Source of the DNA: Treponema sp.
GTDB taxonomy: Bacteria > Spirochaetota > Spirochaetia > Treponematales > Breznakiellaceae
Length of the DNA: 19,060 nt
Assembly: GCA_031266095.1 (NCBI GenBank)
Contig: JAISBR010000104.1
Span: 1-19,060, forward strand
Direction: 5' to 3'
Shown here: piece by piece, positions 1-8,051 of the stretch
How the letters are laid out: every line of letters starts with the position of its first letter
How positions within the stretch are numbered: the stretch's first letter is position 1
Notes under the pieces: generated by a model
The model's database searches: none
What the model saw: the letters and a program-made list of their open reading frames with translations, nothing else
Told to the model about the DNA's origin: nothing
Program-made: the position numbers and the translations under genes

Positions 1-18
1 GGGTAAGACGGGCGGGAT

Positions 19-113
19 AGCCTGTTTAAGGGGGAGATAAGCGGTCTCCGAAAAGGAAAAAACTCAAAACCGCAAGCAGATAGCCCACTCCCAATAGCAA
101 AGCGCAACAGGCT
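19..113. repeat. Inverted-repeat pair downstream of the LuxR-type gene
   Basis: AGCCTGTT at 19-26 is the exact reverse complement of AACAGGCT at 106-113, just beyond the stop codon of the regulator gene. The same GCCTGTT core begins the left arm of the hairpin-rich element at 2734-2877, so this may be a degenerate member of the same repeat family. Eight-bp arms 79 bases apart can arise by chance. No clear intrinsic terminator with a T-run was found for the minus-strand gene here. Confidence 0.25.
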
Positions 114-114
114 C

Positions 115-2697
115 CTAGAGAATCCCCTGTTTCGTCGCAATCCTTATCGCGTCCGCCCGGTTTACCGCGCCGAGTTTATTGTATGCGCTCCGGATCGTAC
201 TTTTAACGGTGTTAATTGATATGGAAGAAACGCAGGCGATTTCTTCTCTGGTAAGCCCCTGGGAAAGTCCGGCAAGTACATCCAGTTCCCTGGGGGAAAG
301 GGCGGCCCCTGCCCAGTGTTTCTTCCTGGCCTGAGACGAATCGGCGCGGTATTGCTCCGATACGGTAAAGATGTTTTTTGCATATACCGCGGCGCTCCGC
401 CTGATCTTCTCAAGTTCCCGCCTGGGAATTTTCAGCGCCGGTTCTTTCAGCGCCGCCCCCGCCAGCGCCCGCATGTCCTTGCCCAACTCGGTAAAAGGCA
501 TATACAGGCCGTTGGTACGGGCCAGTTCCCAGGCGGTTTCCAGCTCGTGAAAAGCGCCTTCGTTGTCGTCAAGACGATAGCGGCAAACCGCTTCCAGTGT
601 TTTTGCTTCCAGTTTCCCCAACACCGAGGACCACGCGCTGTATTTGGTATCCCTTCTTTGCAAATTCGCCAGGGCCGCGGGATAGGATTTTTCAATAAAG
701 TGATATTTTGCCTTTACCAGAATTTCTATGCCAAGAATCATGGAATTAAGATCGCTTTCCTCAAAATCACTTTTGAGCCAGGGGGCAAGTTTTTCTGTTC
801 TGCCGATCTGCACATCAAACCAGCCATGTATTATGGCATGATAAATGAAACGGTTGAGGTACAGTACCCTATCCTGTTGCGCGTCAATTTGCTGCAACAG
901 ACCCGGAACGGCCTCGTAATTCCCCCTGCTTAAATATATCCGAAGCAGAAAAAAAAGCGCGAAGGTCTCAATTTCGTACTGTTTCTGTTCACGTGCCTTG
1001 GTCAGCGCCTGTTGGGCGCATTCTTCCGCAAGAACCATATTCCCCTTGAAAAAGGCCAGTTCCGTCTGGGCGAGATCAACTAAGCCGTACCCGCATCCGC
1101 TCATGGACGCCGTCATATGGAGCGCCATACCCTTGAGAGACTCAATATACCGTTCCATTTCGCCCGCTTCGGTACTGATCGTCCGGCAGGTATATGAAGT
1201 CATATTCATTATTGACAGCGGCGGCTGCGTTTTGTATCCACTGATGACGGAATAATAATGGGCACGTTCAAAATAGCGGACATAATTGTAATCATGGGTA
1301 TAAATGCAGTTAAGAAAGCCTAAAAATCCCATGTTATTATAAGATCCCGCGAGGATCTGAGTATTCTTCCGGCTGCTTTCCCGCCGCCCCTCATATTTAG
1401 CAATAGTTCTCTCAAGTTCCAGCGCGGCGGCGTCGAAGATCTCAAGGCTCATTAAAAGCCGGGGATATATAAGGCAGGCCGCGGCGGATTCTTCGTACAG
1501 TTCCAGTGGTACCTCTTCCAGGCTCTTTATCAACAGACCGGCCGCCTGCCTGGAGGGGACCAGAGGAAAACTATAACTCAGGTCTAACAGGCTGTAATAA
1601 TCGCCTGCCTTCCGGTAGTAATTAATGGCGTCTATTTTATGATTGTTCCGCAGGCACCAGTCCGCCGCCTTACTCCAGACTTCCTGTTTTTCATTTTCCG
1701 AAAGTTCATACTGCCGGCCTTTGAGATAATCAAGAAACAACTGGTGAATCCGGTAAGCGTTGAGGTAGGTGTCATACTGAACAAAGGAACCGATCTGTTC
1801 CATTTCGTCTATAAGGGAATAATCCTCTTTTCCACCGCCGGCTATTTCCCGGAGCAGATCTGGAACCGGATGATCAATGAGGGACAATTTGATAAGAAAA
1901 GACTTTAATTCGGCGGACATCCCCGCGATAATTTCACTTTCGATGAGTTTGAAAATATTGGAACGCAGAGCCTGGCGGACGTAGGCGTCGCCGGTACGGC
2001 TGTTTTTGAGTGAGAGACCCGTCAGGTGTATGGCAAAAGCCCAGCCTTCGGTATCATGATAAATGCTGGAGAGCGTTTGAATTGAAGGCTGTAGTCCCAA
2101 GAGGCTGAAATATTCTTCCATTTCATTCCTGCTGAAACAGAGATCTTCCTGGGTAAGATAGGCAATCTTTCCCTTTGCCTCAAGTTTTGGAAAATTCAAA
2201 TCAGTATCGTTACGCGAAATTACAATTGATGTGATATTGGGAAAAGGAGTAGTGATTGAACGTTTAATGAAGCTAAGCACGGCTTTATCATGAATCAGGT
2301 GAATATCATCATATACAAAAATATATTTGTCCTGGGGAATTACGGCGTTCAAGGGCACGCTCATATAACGGTTGAACTGCCGTACGGTTTCGGGGAATCC
2401 GACTTCCTTCAATTGAACTGCCGCCTTCCCGTCTATCACCGAAATGGCATCAACAAATTTTTCCCAGAACCGTTCGCCGAAATTGTCCCCTCCTGAGAAC
2501 TGTAACCATGTAGCAATCTCGTTGCGCCGCCGCACAAAAGAATATACCGCGTGACTTTTTCCGTATCCCACGCCGGCCACAACCAGAACAATAGGACAGT
2601 GTATCGCCTTTTCCAACATTTGGTCTATCCGCGGACGTTCCAGATAGATCTGATTTCCCGACGCTGACAATATGCCGCCATGATAAAATTTATCCAT
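115..2697 (-). CDS. MalT-like STAND ATPase, LuxR-family transcriptional regulator
   Basis: Large transcription activator (860 aa) of the MalT/LAL type: an ATP-binding signal-transduction module with a C-terminal DNA-binding domain. Visible are a P-loop variant AGVGYGKS near residues 41-48 (as in MalT, the first Gly of the Walker A consensus is Ala), a Walker B strand YIFVYDD near 125-131, a long helical middle resembling TPR-like sensor repeats, and a LuxR-type HTH over the last 61 residues (LSPRELDVLAGL, then INTVKSTI). Length is typical of the family (about 850-900). Two starts are adjacent, GTG at 2700 and ATG at 2697. The SD sequence AGGGGG (complement of 2703-2708) lies only 2 bases from the GTG but 5 from the ATG, so ATG is chosen. 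It is transcribed divergently from the fliG1-like gene. The inducer and targets cannot be read from the sequence; no sugar or transport genes lie beside it. Confidence 0.9.
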   Translation of the reverse strand: MDKFYHGGILSASGNQIYLERPRIDQMLEKAIHCPIVLVVAGVGYGKSHAVYSFVRRRNEIATWLQFSGGDNFGERFWEKFVDAISVIDGKAAVQLKEVGFPETVRQFNRYMSVPLNAVIPQDKYIFVYDDIHLIHDKAVLSFIKRSITTPFPNITSIVISRNDTDLNFPKLEAKGKIAYLTQEDLCFSRNEMEEYFSLLGLQPSIQTLSSIYHDTEGWAFAIHLTGLSLKNSRTGDAYVRQALRSNIFKLIESEIIAGMSAELKSFLIKLSLIDHPVPDLLREIAGGGKEDYSLIDEMEQIGSFVQYDTYLNAYRIHQLFLDYLKGRQYELSENEKQEVWSKAADWCLRNNHKIDAINYYRKAGDYYSLLDLSYSFPLVPSRQAAGLLIKSLEEVPLELYEESAAACLIYPRLLMSLEIFDAAALELERTIAKYEGRRESSRKNTQILAGSYNNMGFLGFLNCIYTHDYNYVRYFERAHYYSVISGYKTQPPLSIMNMTSYTCRTISTEAGEMERYIESLKGMALHMTASMSGCGYGLVDLAQTELAFFKGNMVLAEECAQQALTKAREQKQYEIETFALFFLLRIYLSRGNYEAVPGLLQQIDAQQDRVLYLNRFIYHAIIHGWFDVQIGRTEKLAPWLKSDFEESDLNSMILGIEILVKAKYHFIEKSYPAALANLQRRDTKYSAWSSVLGKLEAKTLEAVCRYRLDDNEGAFHELETAWELARTNGLYMPFTELGKDMRALAGAALKEPALKIPRRELEKIRRSAAVYAKNIFTVSEQYRADSSQARKKHWAGAALSPRELDVLAGLSQGLTREEIACVSSISINTVKSTIRSAYNKLGAVNRADAIRIATKQGIL

Positions 2698-2733
2698 CAC
2701 AGCCCCCTGTCTTTAAATTTGGGCCGCTTGAGC

Positions 2734-2877
2734 CTGTTTCAAAACCCGGTTGGTGCGGACCTGCGGTCCGATTCACAAGCTCTTGTGGTTTCTCGGCCTT
2801 CGGCCTGCAAAACCACCGTTTTTCAAGGTTGCCGGACAAGAGGAGCTTGTCTCCCCAAAACTGAAGTTTTGAAACAG
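2734..2877. repeat. Hairpin-rich 144-bp element with 12-bp terminal inverted repeats
   Basis: CTGTTTCAAAAC at 2734-2745 is exactly inverted as GTTTTGAAACAG at 2866-2877. Between them lies a string of hairpins: CGGACC/GGTCCG (2756-2770, 3-base loop), CACAAG/CTTGTG (2774-2787), GTGGTTT/AAACCAC (2785-2816) enclosing GGCC/GGCC (2795-2805), GACAAG/CTTGTC (2835-2851), and CAAAAC/GTTTTG (2856-2871), which uses part of the right terminal repeat. The words ACAAGCTCTTGT (left) and ACAAGAG-GAG-CTTGT (right) are near-mirror images, so the whole element is an imperfect long palindrome. It has no plausible coding content. It resembles a miniature mobile or REP-like repeat; related arms occur near 11313 and 12523. 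Family identity is inferred, not known. Confidence 0.55.
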
Positions 2878-2887
2878 CCACGCTTAT

Positions 2888-2931
2888 CAATAATTTGTAT
2901 TATTGACAGACTCTAATTATATTGTTATTGT
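2888..2931 (+). promoter_or_regulatory. Putative fliG1 promoter with an inverted repeat over the -35 box
   Basis: A perfect -35 hexamer TTGACA (2903-2908) is followed after 17 bases by TATTGT (2926-2931, four of six to TATAAT). Transcription would begin near 2938, ten bases before the ATG at 2948. The 18-base sequence CAATAATTTGTATTATTG (2888-2905) is a perfect inverted repeat with 7-bp arms and a TTGT centre, and its right arm overlaps the -35 box, which is a sensible position for a repressor operator. The TTG of this -35 box can also be read as an upstream start codon of the following gene; the promoter reading makes that unlikely. Confidence 0.5.
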
Positions 2932-2947
2932 ACTACACTTGAAAAAA

Positions 2948-4114
2948 ATGGGAAATATACTGCGGCAGGGCATTGAAGCCTATCGGCAAACCATGAAAAA
3001 AAATCAGGAAGAGGGTGAACCTGAAGGATTGCTAAAGACGGCCAAAGCGCCGGTACGGCAGGATACGCCGCGTGTTGCCGGGCCGGACAGCATGCTGCCG
3101 GCGGTTGAGGACGGCAGGGATTCAAAGTGCCGACGGGTCGCCAAATTTCTCATTCTCATCGGCGCGGATCGGGCCGCCGGCATCCTCGCGGAACTTGATC
3201 CTGAACAGGTTGAGGAAATCTCCAGGGAAATCACCTCTATCCGGGGGATTGGCGCCGAAGAGGGAGAGGAGATTCTTGCTGAATTTCGTTCTCTTCTCTC
3301 CGCGCCCTATGGCTATTCGGGCTCTTCCTCAGGCGGCGTTGAGGCCGCGCGCCGCATACTCTACGCCGCGCTGGGACCTGAAAAAGGCGAGTCCCTGCTC
3401 AATAAAACCGTTCCGGATTCTAAAGAAAATCTATTCAGCTTTCTTGAAGAATTTGCCCCGGATCGGATTGTCCTGTTGTTAAAAGAAGAAAGTCCCACGG
3501 CGGCGGCGCTGATCCTCTCCCGGCTTCCCCCGAAACTGTCCGCCGGGACCTTAAATAAATTTCCTCCCGCGTACAAGGCTGAAATCCTAAGGCGCATTGC
3601 CCGTCAGGGAAAGATCGCGCCGGAGGTACTTGAGCAGATCACCCAGGCGCTGAGAGAGAAGGTCCGGCACATCGGCGGTACGAAGGATATTGAGATAGAC
3701 GGTATGCGGACTCTGGCGGCGATTTTAAAACAATCGGATTATTCATTCGGTGACCGGATCATCAACGAACTGGAAACGATCAGCTCCGACATCGGGAGGG
3801 ATCTCAAAAACAGTCTCTATACCCTGGATGATGTGATTCTGGCTGTTAACCGTCCATTGCAGGAAAAACTCAAAACCATGTCCGATAAGGAAATCGCGCT
3901 TTTATTAAAAGGCAGGGGAGCCGAATTCAGCGCGAAGATACTAGCCTGTGTTTCAGCCGGCCGCAGGGACTTGATCCGTGAGGAAGGTGAAATTCTCGGC
4001 GCTGTGCCCAAGCGTGACTGCGACGCGATAGCCGGCGAATTCCTCACCTGGTTCAGGCTTGCCCGTGAGGAAGGAAAAATAATACTCAATAGCGATGAGG
4101 ATGCATTTGTATGA
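2948..4114 (+). CDS. fliG1: FliG-like flagellar motor switch protein (FliG1 type)
   Basis: A FliG homologue (388 aa from this start), the rotor component that couples the MS ring to the stators and the switch complex. FliG-N-like helices occupy about 58-116 (KCRRVAKFLILIGADRAAGI), FliG-M about 130-240, and FliG-C about 250-388, ending in GKIILNSDEDAFV, close to the usual FliG tail. It is divergent: the FliG-M EHPQ motif reads EESP (about 180-183), and FliG-C charged positions differ from E. coli FliG. Spirochetes are known to encode two FliG proteins, and this one fits the accessory FliG1. The first about 55 residues form a charged, low-complexity leader. The start is uncertain: ATG 2948 has no good SD, and an in-frame TTG at 2903 lies inside a strong -35 box. 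The stop overlaps the next ATG in ATGA (4111-4114), implying translational coupling. Confidence 0.82.
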   Translation: MGNILRQGIEAYRQTMKKNQEEGEPEGLLKTAKAPVRQDTPRVAGPDSMLPAVEDGRDSKCRRVAKFLILIGADRAAGILAELDPEQVEEISREITSIRGIGAEEGEEILAEFRSLLSAPYGYSGSSSGGVEAARRILYAALGPEKGESLLNKTVPDSKENLFSFLEEFAPDRIVLLLKEESPTAAALILSRLPPKLSAGTLNKFPPAYKAEILRRIARQGKIAPEVLEQITQALREKVRHIGGTKDIEIDGMRTLAAILKQSDYSFGDRIINELETISSDIGRDLKNSLYTLDDVILAVNRPLQEKLKTMSDKEIALLLKGRGAEFSAKILACVSAGRRDLIREEGEILGAVPKRDCDAIAGEFLTWFRLAREEGKIILNSDEDAFV

Positions 4115-7100
4115 ATATAGCGCATAACGATACGCCCCGGACGAATCTGAGGAAAGGGCAGGTTCTTGACAGTGCTTTTACTGTGCTTGATATTGTTGAT
4201 CTTCCCGAGCTGCAAGCCGTGGGTATTTGGGCCAGGCATGAAAAATGCGGCGTCGAGGTTTTTCATATTCTCAATGACGACAGTGAAAATCTCTTTGCCT
4301 TCGCGTTTGCCACTTCCCCGGACGACGATACCGGCGCGGCCCATATTCTTGAACATTCGGTACTCTGTGGCTCTGAGCGTTATCCGCTCAAGGACGCCTT
4401 CCTGACGCTTGCCCAGGGGAGCCTGCAGACTTTTCTCAACGCCTGGACTTTTCCCGACAAAACGGTTTATCCTGCCAGTTCCGTCAATGAACGTGACTAC
4501 TTCAACCTCATGTCGGTATACGGCGATGCGGTCTTCCGGCCGCTGCTCTCCGAGTGGACTTTTATGCAGGAGGGGCACAGGTTCGAGTTTGTGAAGGAAA
4601 CCGCCGCCGGGTCAAATGAAGATGAACTCTCCATAACCGGTGTGGTTTATAACGAGATGAAAGGCGCCTATTCGTCATTGGATGCCTACGCCGGTCTCTG
4701 GTCGGTCAAGGCGGTCATGCCCGGTACTCCCTATGCCTTTGAATCAGGCGGTGATCCTGAACACATTCCCGATTTAAGCTGGGAGGATCTCAGGGAATTC
4801 CACCGCCGCCGTTATTCGCCGGCGAACTGCCGGATCTTCCTTGCGGGCAACATTCCCACGGAAAAACAGCTTTCCTTTCTCAACGAACAATTCTTTTCCT
4901 CCATCGATCCCGGAACGGCGTCGCTGCCGATTACAAAAACTATGCGCTGGGACACGCCGAAAAATCTCTGTATTCCCTGTCCCGCGGGGAGTGAGCGGAA
5001 ATCAACGGTGTTTCTTTCCTGGCTCTGTTCCGATGTTACGGATACCGATGAAAGCATCGCCCTGATGGCGTTAACGGAAATCCTCCTGGGCCACGACGGT
5101 TCCCCTCTGACCCGCGCCCTTATCGAGTCCGGCATTGGCGAAGACCTTACCCCGGTTTCCGGCCTGGAAGGCGAAATCAGGGAGACCCTCTTCGTGGCGG
5201 GCCTGAGGGGTGTGGATGGCGCGGCCGGGGAAGCGGGAAAGCGGGTAGAGAGGCTTATTCTTGGCGAGCTGCGGCGGCTGGTAACAGAGGGTATCCCCCG
5301 GGAAGAAATAGACGCGGCGCTGCTGTCTATGGAATTTGCCCACCGGGAAATACGCCGTTCAGGCGGACCGTTCTCACTGGTGTGGATGCGCCGTTCTCTG
5401 CGGGGCTGGCTCCACGGCTGCGCGCCGTGGGAGAGCCTTCTCTTCAAGCCCGGCATGGAAAAAATCAAGCGGCGGCTTGCGGTGGACAGCGGGACAGGTG
5501 AGGCCGGCGCGGGAAGTACCGTTAGCCGCTATTTTGAATCCCTCATTCAGAAATATTTGCTTGATAACCCCCACCGGATACTGGTGATCCTGGAACCCAA
5601 GGACGATTTTCTGTCCCGCCGGGAAACGCGGCTTGTGGAGACCCTCAAAAAAACGGCAAGCGGTATGAGTGAAGCGGATCGCCGGGCTATCGTCGAAAAA
5701 TCAGAAGCGCTGGAAAAAATCCAGAGTGAAGGCGACAGCCCCGAGGCCCTCGCCGCCATCCCGCACCTTTCGCGTAACGACCTTTCCGCCGATCCGAATA
5801 TAATTCCCCGCCGCCTTGAAGACCTTCGGGGAATACCGGCCCTCTGCCACGAGCTTTATACCAACGGCATTACCTATGTCGATCTGGCTTTTCCCCTGGA
5901 TGTACTCGCCCCGGAGGATTATCCCTGGATTCAGCTCTTCTCCCGGGCCGTGGTTTCCATGGGCCTTCCCGGCATGGACTATGGGGAGGTCTCAAGCCTG
6001 CTGGCCCGTACCGCCGGCGGCTTTAACGCTATACCGCATACTTCTTCCGCTGCGCCTTCGGCCGAAGACGGGCGTTTCATCAGAACCCCTTCGGGCGCTT
6101 TCGATCTCGGCGGCCGGGACTGGATCGTCTACCGCCTGAAATGTCTGAACGAAAAGCTCGGACCCTCCCTGGATCTGGCCCTGCGCCTGATAAGTGCGGC
6201 TGATTTTTCCGATCAGCGCCGTGTCAGGGATCTGGTGCTGGAAATGAAAAACGAATTTGACGCCGGTCTTGCCCCTTCAGGGCACAGTTTCGCCGCCGGC
6301 AGATCGGGCCGTTTTTCTTCCCGCTCCCGAAAGGTAGAAGAAATATGGGGCGGCCTTACTCAGCTTGAATTTGTCCACTATCTTACCGGGCTTGATATCA
6401 CTGAAATAACCGCGAAACTGCGTGACTTACGGGACAGGATCGCCGCGGGAGGTCTCATCGTTAATCTTACCGGTGACGCCCTCAGTGCCGGCGCCGCGTT
6501 GCTTGCGGACAGATTCAGCGGTTTTGGCCCGCCCCGCGCCCGTAACCCTATTGTCGAAACTACACCGGTTCCCGTTCCCGCAGCCGAGGTGTTTGGCTCG
6601 CCTTCGCTGCAGATCGGTTTTGCCGCAATGACCCTCAAATCCGCGCCTTTTGATTCCCCCGGACAGAGCGCCGAAGCGGTATTGGCCCACCAGCTTTCCA
6701 CCGGCGCGCTCTGGGAAGATATCCGTATGAAGGGCGGCGCTTACGGCGCTTTCGCCAATACCGACAGCATTGAGGGTTGTTTCTCCCTGGTCACATACCG
6801 GGACCCTGATCCACTGCGTTCCCTGGACACGTTTTCTGCGATTCTGAAAAACGCCGCCCAAAAGCGGGATCTTTTACAAAAGAACGGCGGCAGGGAAGAT
6901 ACCTGGTACCAGGAAGATACTTTGGTGAAAACCATCATCGGCTGCTACGCTCGGGAAACCCGGCCCCGTACCAGTGAGGAAAAGGGTTTGATCGATTTTT
7001 TCCGCTTCCTTTACGGCATTGAGGACGGCTACCGGAAGAGAAAATTAGAACGGCTCATCTCGGTTTCCGGCAATGATATGGCCAAGGCCTTTAAGGATCT

Positions 7101-7203
7101 CGCCTCCCAAACCGCCGCTTCCCCGGTTATCATTACCGGCATGAAAAGCGCTGAACAGGCCGCCAAAGCGCTGGGAACAGACCTGAAAATCCTGCCGGTA
7201 TAG
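4111..7203 (+). CDS. M16C metallopeptidase (PreP/falcilysin-type)
   Basis: A 1030-residue zinc peptidase of the M16C branch, which degrades short unstructured peptides inside a closed two-half chamber. The inverted zinc motif HILEH is at 78-82 (H78 and H82 ligands, E81 catalytic base), followed by SVLCGSERYPLKDAF as in presequence proteases, with the third ligand Glu in YNEMKG (E182). The C-terminal half (about 550-1030) has no active site, as expected, and carries the family segments LWEDIRMKGGAYGAFA and a late Y/R-rich helix. Length matches PreP (about 970-1080). No signal peptide is visible, so a cytoplasmic role in peptide turnover is likely. It starts within the stop of fliG1 and is probably co-expressed with it. 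The specific substrate is unknown. Confidence 0.92.
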   Translation: MNIAHNDTPRTNLRKGQVLDSAFTVLDIVDLPELQAVGIWARHEKCGVEVFHILNDDSENLFAFAFATSPDDDTGAAHILEHSVLCGSERYPLKDAFLTLAQGSLQTFLNAWTFPDKTVYPASSVNERDYFNLMSVYGDAVFRPLLSEWTFMQEGHRFEFVKETAAGSNEDELSITGVVYNEMKGAYSSLDAYAGLWSVKAVMPGTPYAFESGGDPEHIPDLSWEDLREFHRRRYSPANCRIFLAGNIPTEKQLSFLNEQFFSSIDPGTASLPITKTMRWDTPKNLCIPCPAGSERKSTVFLSWLCSDVTDTDESIALMALTEILLGHDGSPLTRALIESGIGEDLTPVSGLEGEIRETLFVAGLRGVDGAAGEAGKRVERLILGELRRLVTEGIPREEIDAALLSMEFAHREIRRSGGPFSLVWMRRSLRGWLHGCAPWESLLFKPGMEKIKRRLAVDSGTGEAGAGSTVSRYFESLIQKYLLDNPHRILVILEPKDDFLSRRETRLVETLKKTASGMSEADRRAIVEKSEALEKIQSEGDSPEALAAIPHLSRNDLSADPNIIPRRLEDLRGIPALCHELYTNGITYVDLAFPLDVLAPEDYPWIQLFSRAVVSMGLPGMDYGEVSSLLARTAGGFNAIPHTSSAAPSAEDGRFIRTPSGAFDLGGRDWIVYRLKCLNEKLGPSLDLALRLISAADFSDQRRVRDLVLEMKNEFDAGLAPSGHSFAAGRSGRFSSRSRKVEEIWGGLTQLEFVHYLTGLDITEITAKLRDLRDRIAAGGLIVNLTGDALSAGAALLADRFSGFGPPRARNPIVETTPVPVPAAEVFGSPSLQIGFAAMTLKSAPFDSPGQSAEAVLAHQLSTGALWEDIRMKGGAYGAFANTDSIEGCFSLVTYRDPDPLRSLDTFSAILKNAAQKRDLLQKNGGREDTWYQEDTLVKTIIGCYARETRPRTSEEKGLIDFFRFLYGIEDGYRKRKLERLISVSGNDMAKAFKDLASQTAASPVIITGMKSAEQAAKALGTDLKILPV

Positions 7204-7250
7204 GCGTAAGGTTTATGTGCGGAGGTTTATTGAACGTAATCGTGTGTGGA

Positions 7251-7355
7251 TTTTCCTGTTTTTTTATAATTCGTAGATTTTTCTTGTTTTTTTACTATAA
7301 TAAAATTCAATTACCGCTTTTTCCATGCGAAATCTTGACCTTATCTTGTTTTTTG
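7251..7355. repeat. T-rich direct repeats in the gap upstream of rex
   Basis: TTTTCCTGTTTTTTTA (7251-7266) recurs as TTTTCTTGTTTTTTTA (7279-7294), 15 of 16 bases identical and 28 bases apart, with a weaker third copy TTATCTTGTTTTTTG at 7341-7355. Two perfect TATAAT hexamers (7265-7270, 7296-7301) lie in or beside the copies but lack convincing -35 partners. The small GGATTTTCC foldback followed by seven T (7248-7265) could act as a weak terminator for the peptidase gene. The segment is much more AT-rich than its surroundings. Confidence 0.4.
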
Positions 7356-7363
7356 CCTATTTT
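7335..7363 (+). promoter_or_regulatory. Putative promoter of the rex-serC-serA operon
   Basis: TTGACC (7335-7340, five of six to consensus), a 17-base spacer, then TATTTT (7358-7363, four of six). The predicted transcription start falls near 7370, inside the Rex operator, so bound Rex would block initiation. An alternative -10, TATACA at 7363-7368, has a poor 22-base spacing. Confidence 0.55.
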
Positions 7364-7368
7364 ATACA

Positions 7369-7384
7369 TGTGAAATATTTCACA
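7369..7384. promoter_or_regulatory. Rex operator (perfect 16-bp palindrome)
   Basis: TGTGAAATATTTCACA is a perfect palindrome and matches the core of the established Rex-binding consensus TTGTGAANNNNTTCACAA; only the outermost T and A differ (A and G here). It overlaps the predicted transcription start and abuts the Shine-Dalgarno sequence of the following gene, which encodes Rex itself. This is the classical arrangement for NADH-responsive autorepression. Confidence 0.85.
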
Positions 7385-7406
7385 GGAGGAAAAGGCGACG
7401 AGCGCC
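7384..7406 (+). promoter_or_regulatory. Distant Shine-Dalgarno plus small hairpin in the rex leader
   Basis: A perfect AGGAGG (7384-7389) shares its first A with the operator. The first usable in-frame start is GTG at 7415, 25 bases downstream, since TAA at 7409-7411 closes the frame above it. GGCG (7394-7397) and CGCC (7403-7406) can pair around an ACGAG loop; folding these 13 bases would bring the effective spacing to about 12. No other SD stands before the GTG. Confidence 0.4.
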
Positions 7407-7414
7407 GATAAACA

Positions 7415-8050
7415 GTGCCTGGTACCTTATCTGAGCCGGCAAAGGAACGGCTGTTGCAGCTTATGCGGCTACTGGAAAACCACTCGATGCGGGGAAAACA
7501 GGGGCCGGTTACGTCCGCTCAGGCGGAACGGCTTACGGGCTGGCCAAGGGATACCATCAGGAAGGACATTTCCCGCCTGCATGGAGCGAAAGAAGCTGCG
7601 ATTGGGAACAGTACGGGTTATGATCCGGCCTTGCTGGTTCCGTTGATAAAAAAAGCCCTGGGGCTGGATCTCCGCGCGAAATTCTGCGTAGTGGGCCTGG
7701 GACGGCTGGGTTCGGCATACCTCAATTTCACGCCGCCTGAACTGAGGGAATTTGAACTTGCCGCCGGGTTTGACATCAATGTGAACCGGGTGGAAATTCT
7801 CAAGGCTGTGGTGCCGTTGTACCCGGCTTACAAAATGGTCGAGGTTATCAGCCGTTCCGACATTGAGATAGCCCTGCTCTGCGTCCCCGCGAAGGCGGCG
7901 CAAGAGGCGGCGGAAAAATGCGCTGCCGCCGGAATCCGGGGCATTCTTAACTTTGCGCCGGTGGCGCTGAGCCTGTCCCCGGAAGTGGCGGTACGCAACG
8001 TATTTGTGGCGGATGAACTGCGGAATCTTGCGATAAAAATGAGGAGTTAG
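7415..8050 (+). CDS. rex: Redox-sensing transcriptional repressor Rex
   Basis: A 211-residue Rex repressor, the usual length. Rex binds operators when NAD+ is high and releases them when NADH rises. The N-terminal winged helix is visible at about 8-70 (SAQAERLTGWPRDTIRKDIS; the IRKD recognition-helix motif is typical), and the Rossmann domain starts with VVGLGRLGSAYL (G94, G96, G99). The end, FVADELRNLAIKM, resembles the C-terminal swap helix of the family. The wing (HGAKEAAIGNSTGYD) is less conserved than the common FGEFGKRGVGY form. The GTG start is forced by a stop four bases upstream, and it gives an N-terminus that aligns with known Rex proteins. The gene is preceded by its own operator and followed after one base by serC, so it probably regulates itself and serine synthesis. 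Confidence 0.9.
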   Translation: MPGTLSEPAKERLLQLMRLLENHSMRGKQGPVTSAQAERLTGWPRDTIRKDISRLHGAKEAAIGNSTGYDPALLVPLIKKALGLDLRAKFCVVGLGRLGSAYLNFTPPELREFELAAGFDINVNRVEILKAVVPLYPAYKMVEVISRSDIEIALLCVPAKAAQEAAEKCAAAGIRGILNFAPVALSLSPEVAVRNVFVADELRNLAIKMRS

Positions 8051-8051
8051 C

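Noticed and set aside
2903..2947. TTG start adding 15 residues to the FliG-like protein
   Set aside because: The TTG is the first half of a perfect TTGACA -35 box with a correctly spaced -10, and the extra residues do not resemble FliG.
3817..4578. Minus-strand open frame of 253 codons across the fliG1/peptidase junction
   Set aside because: Spans two real genes on the other strand and shows no protein-like features of its own.
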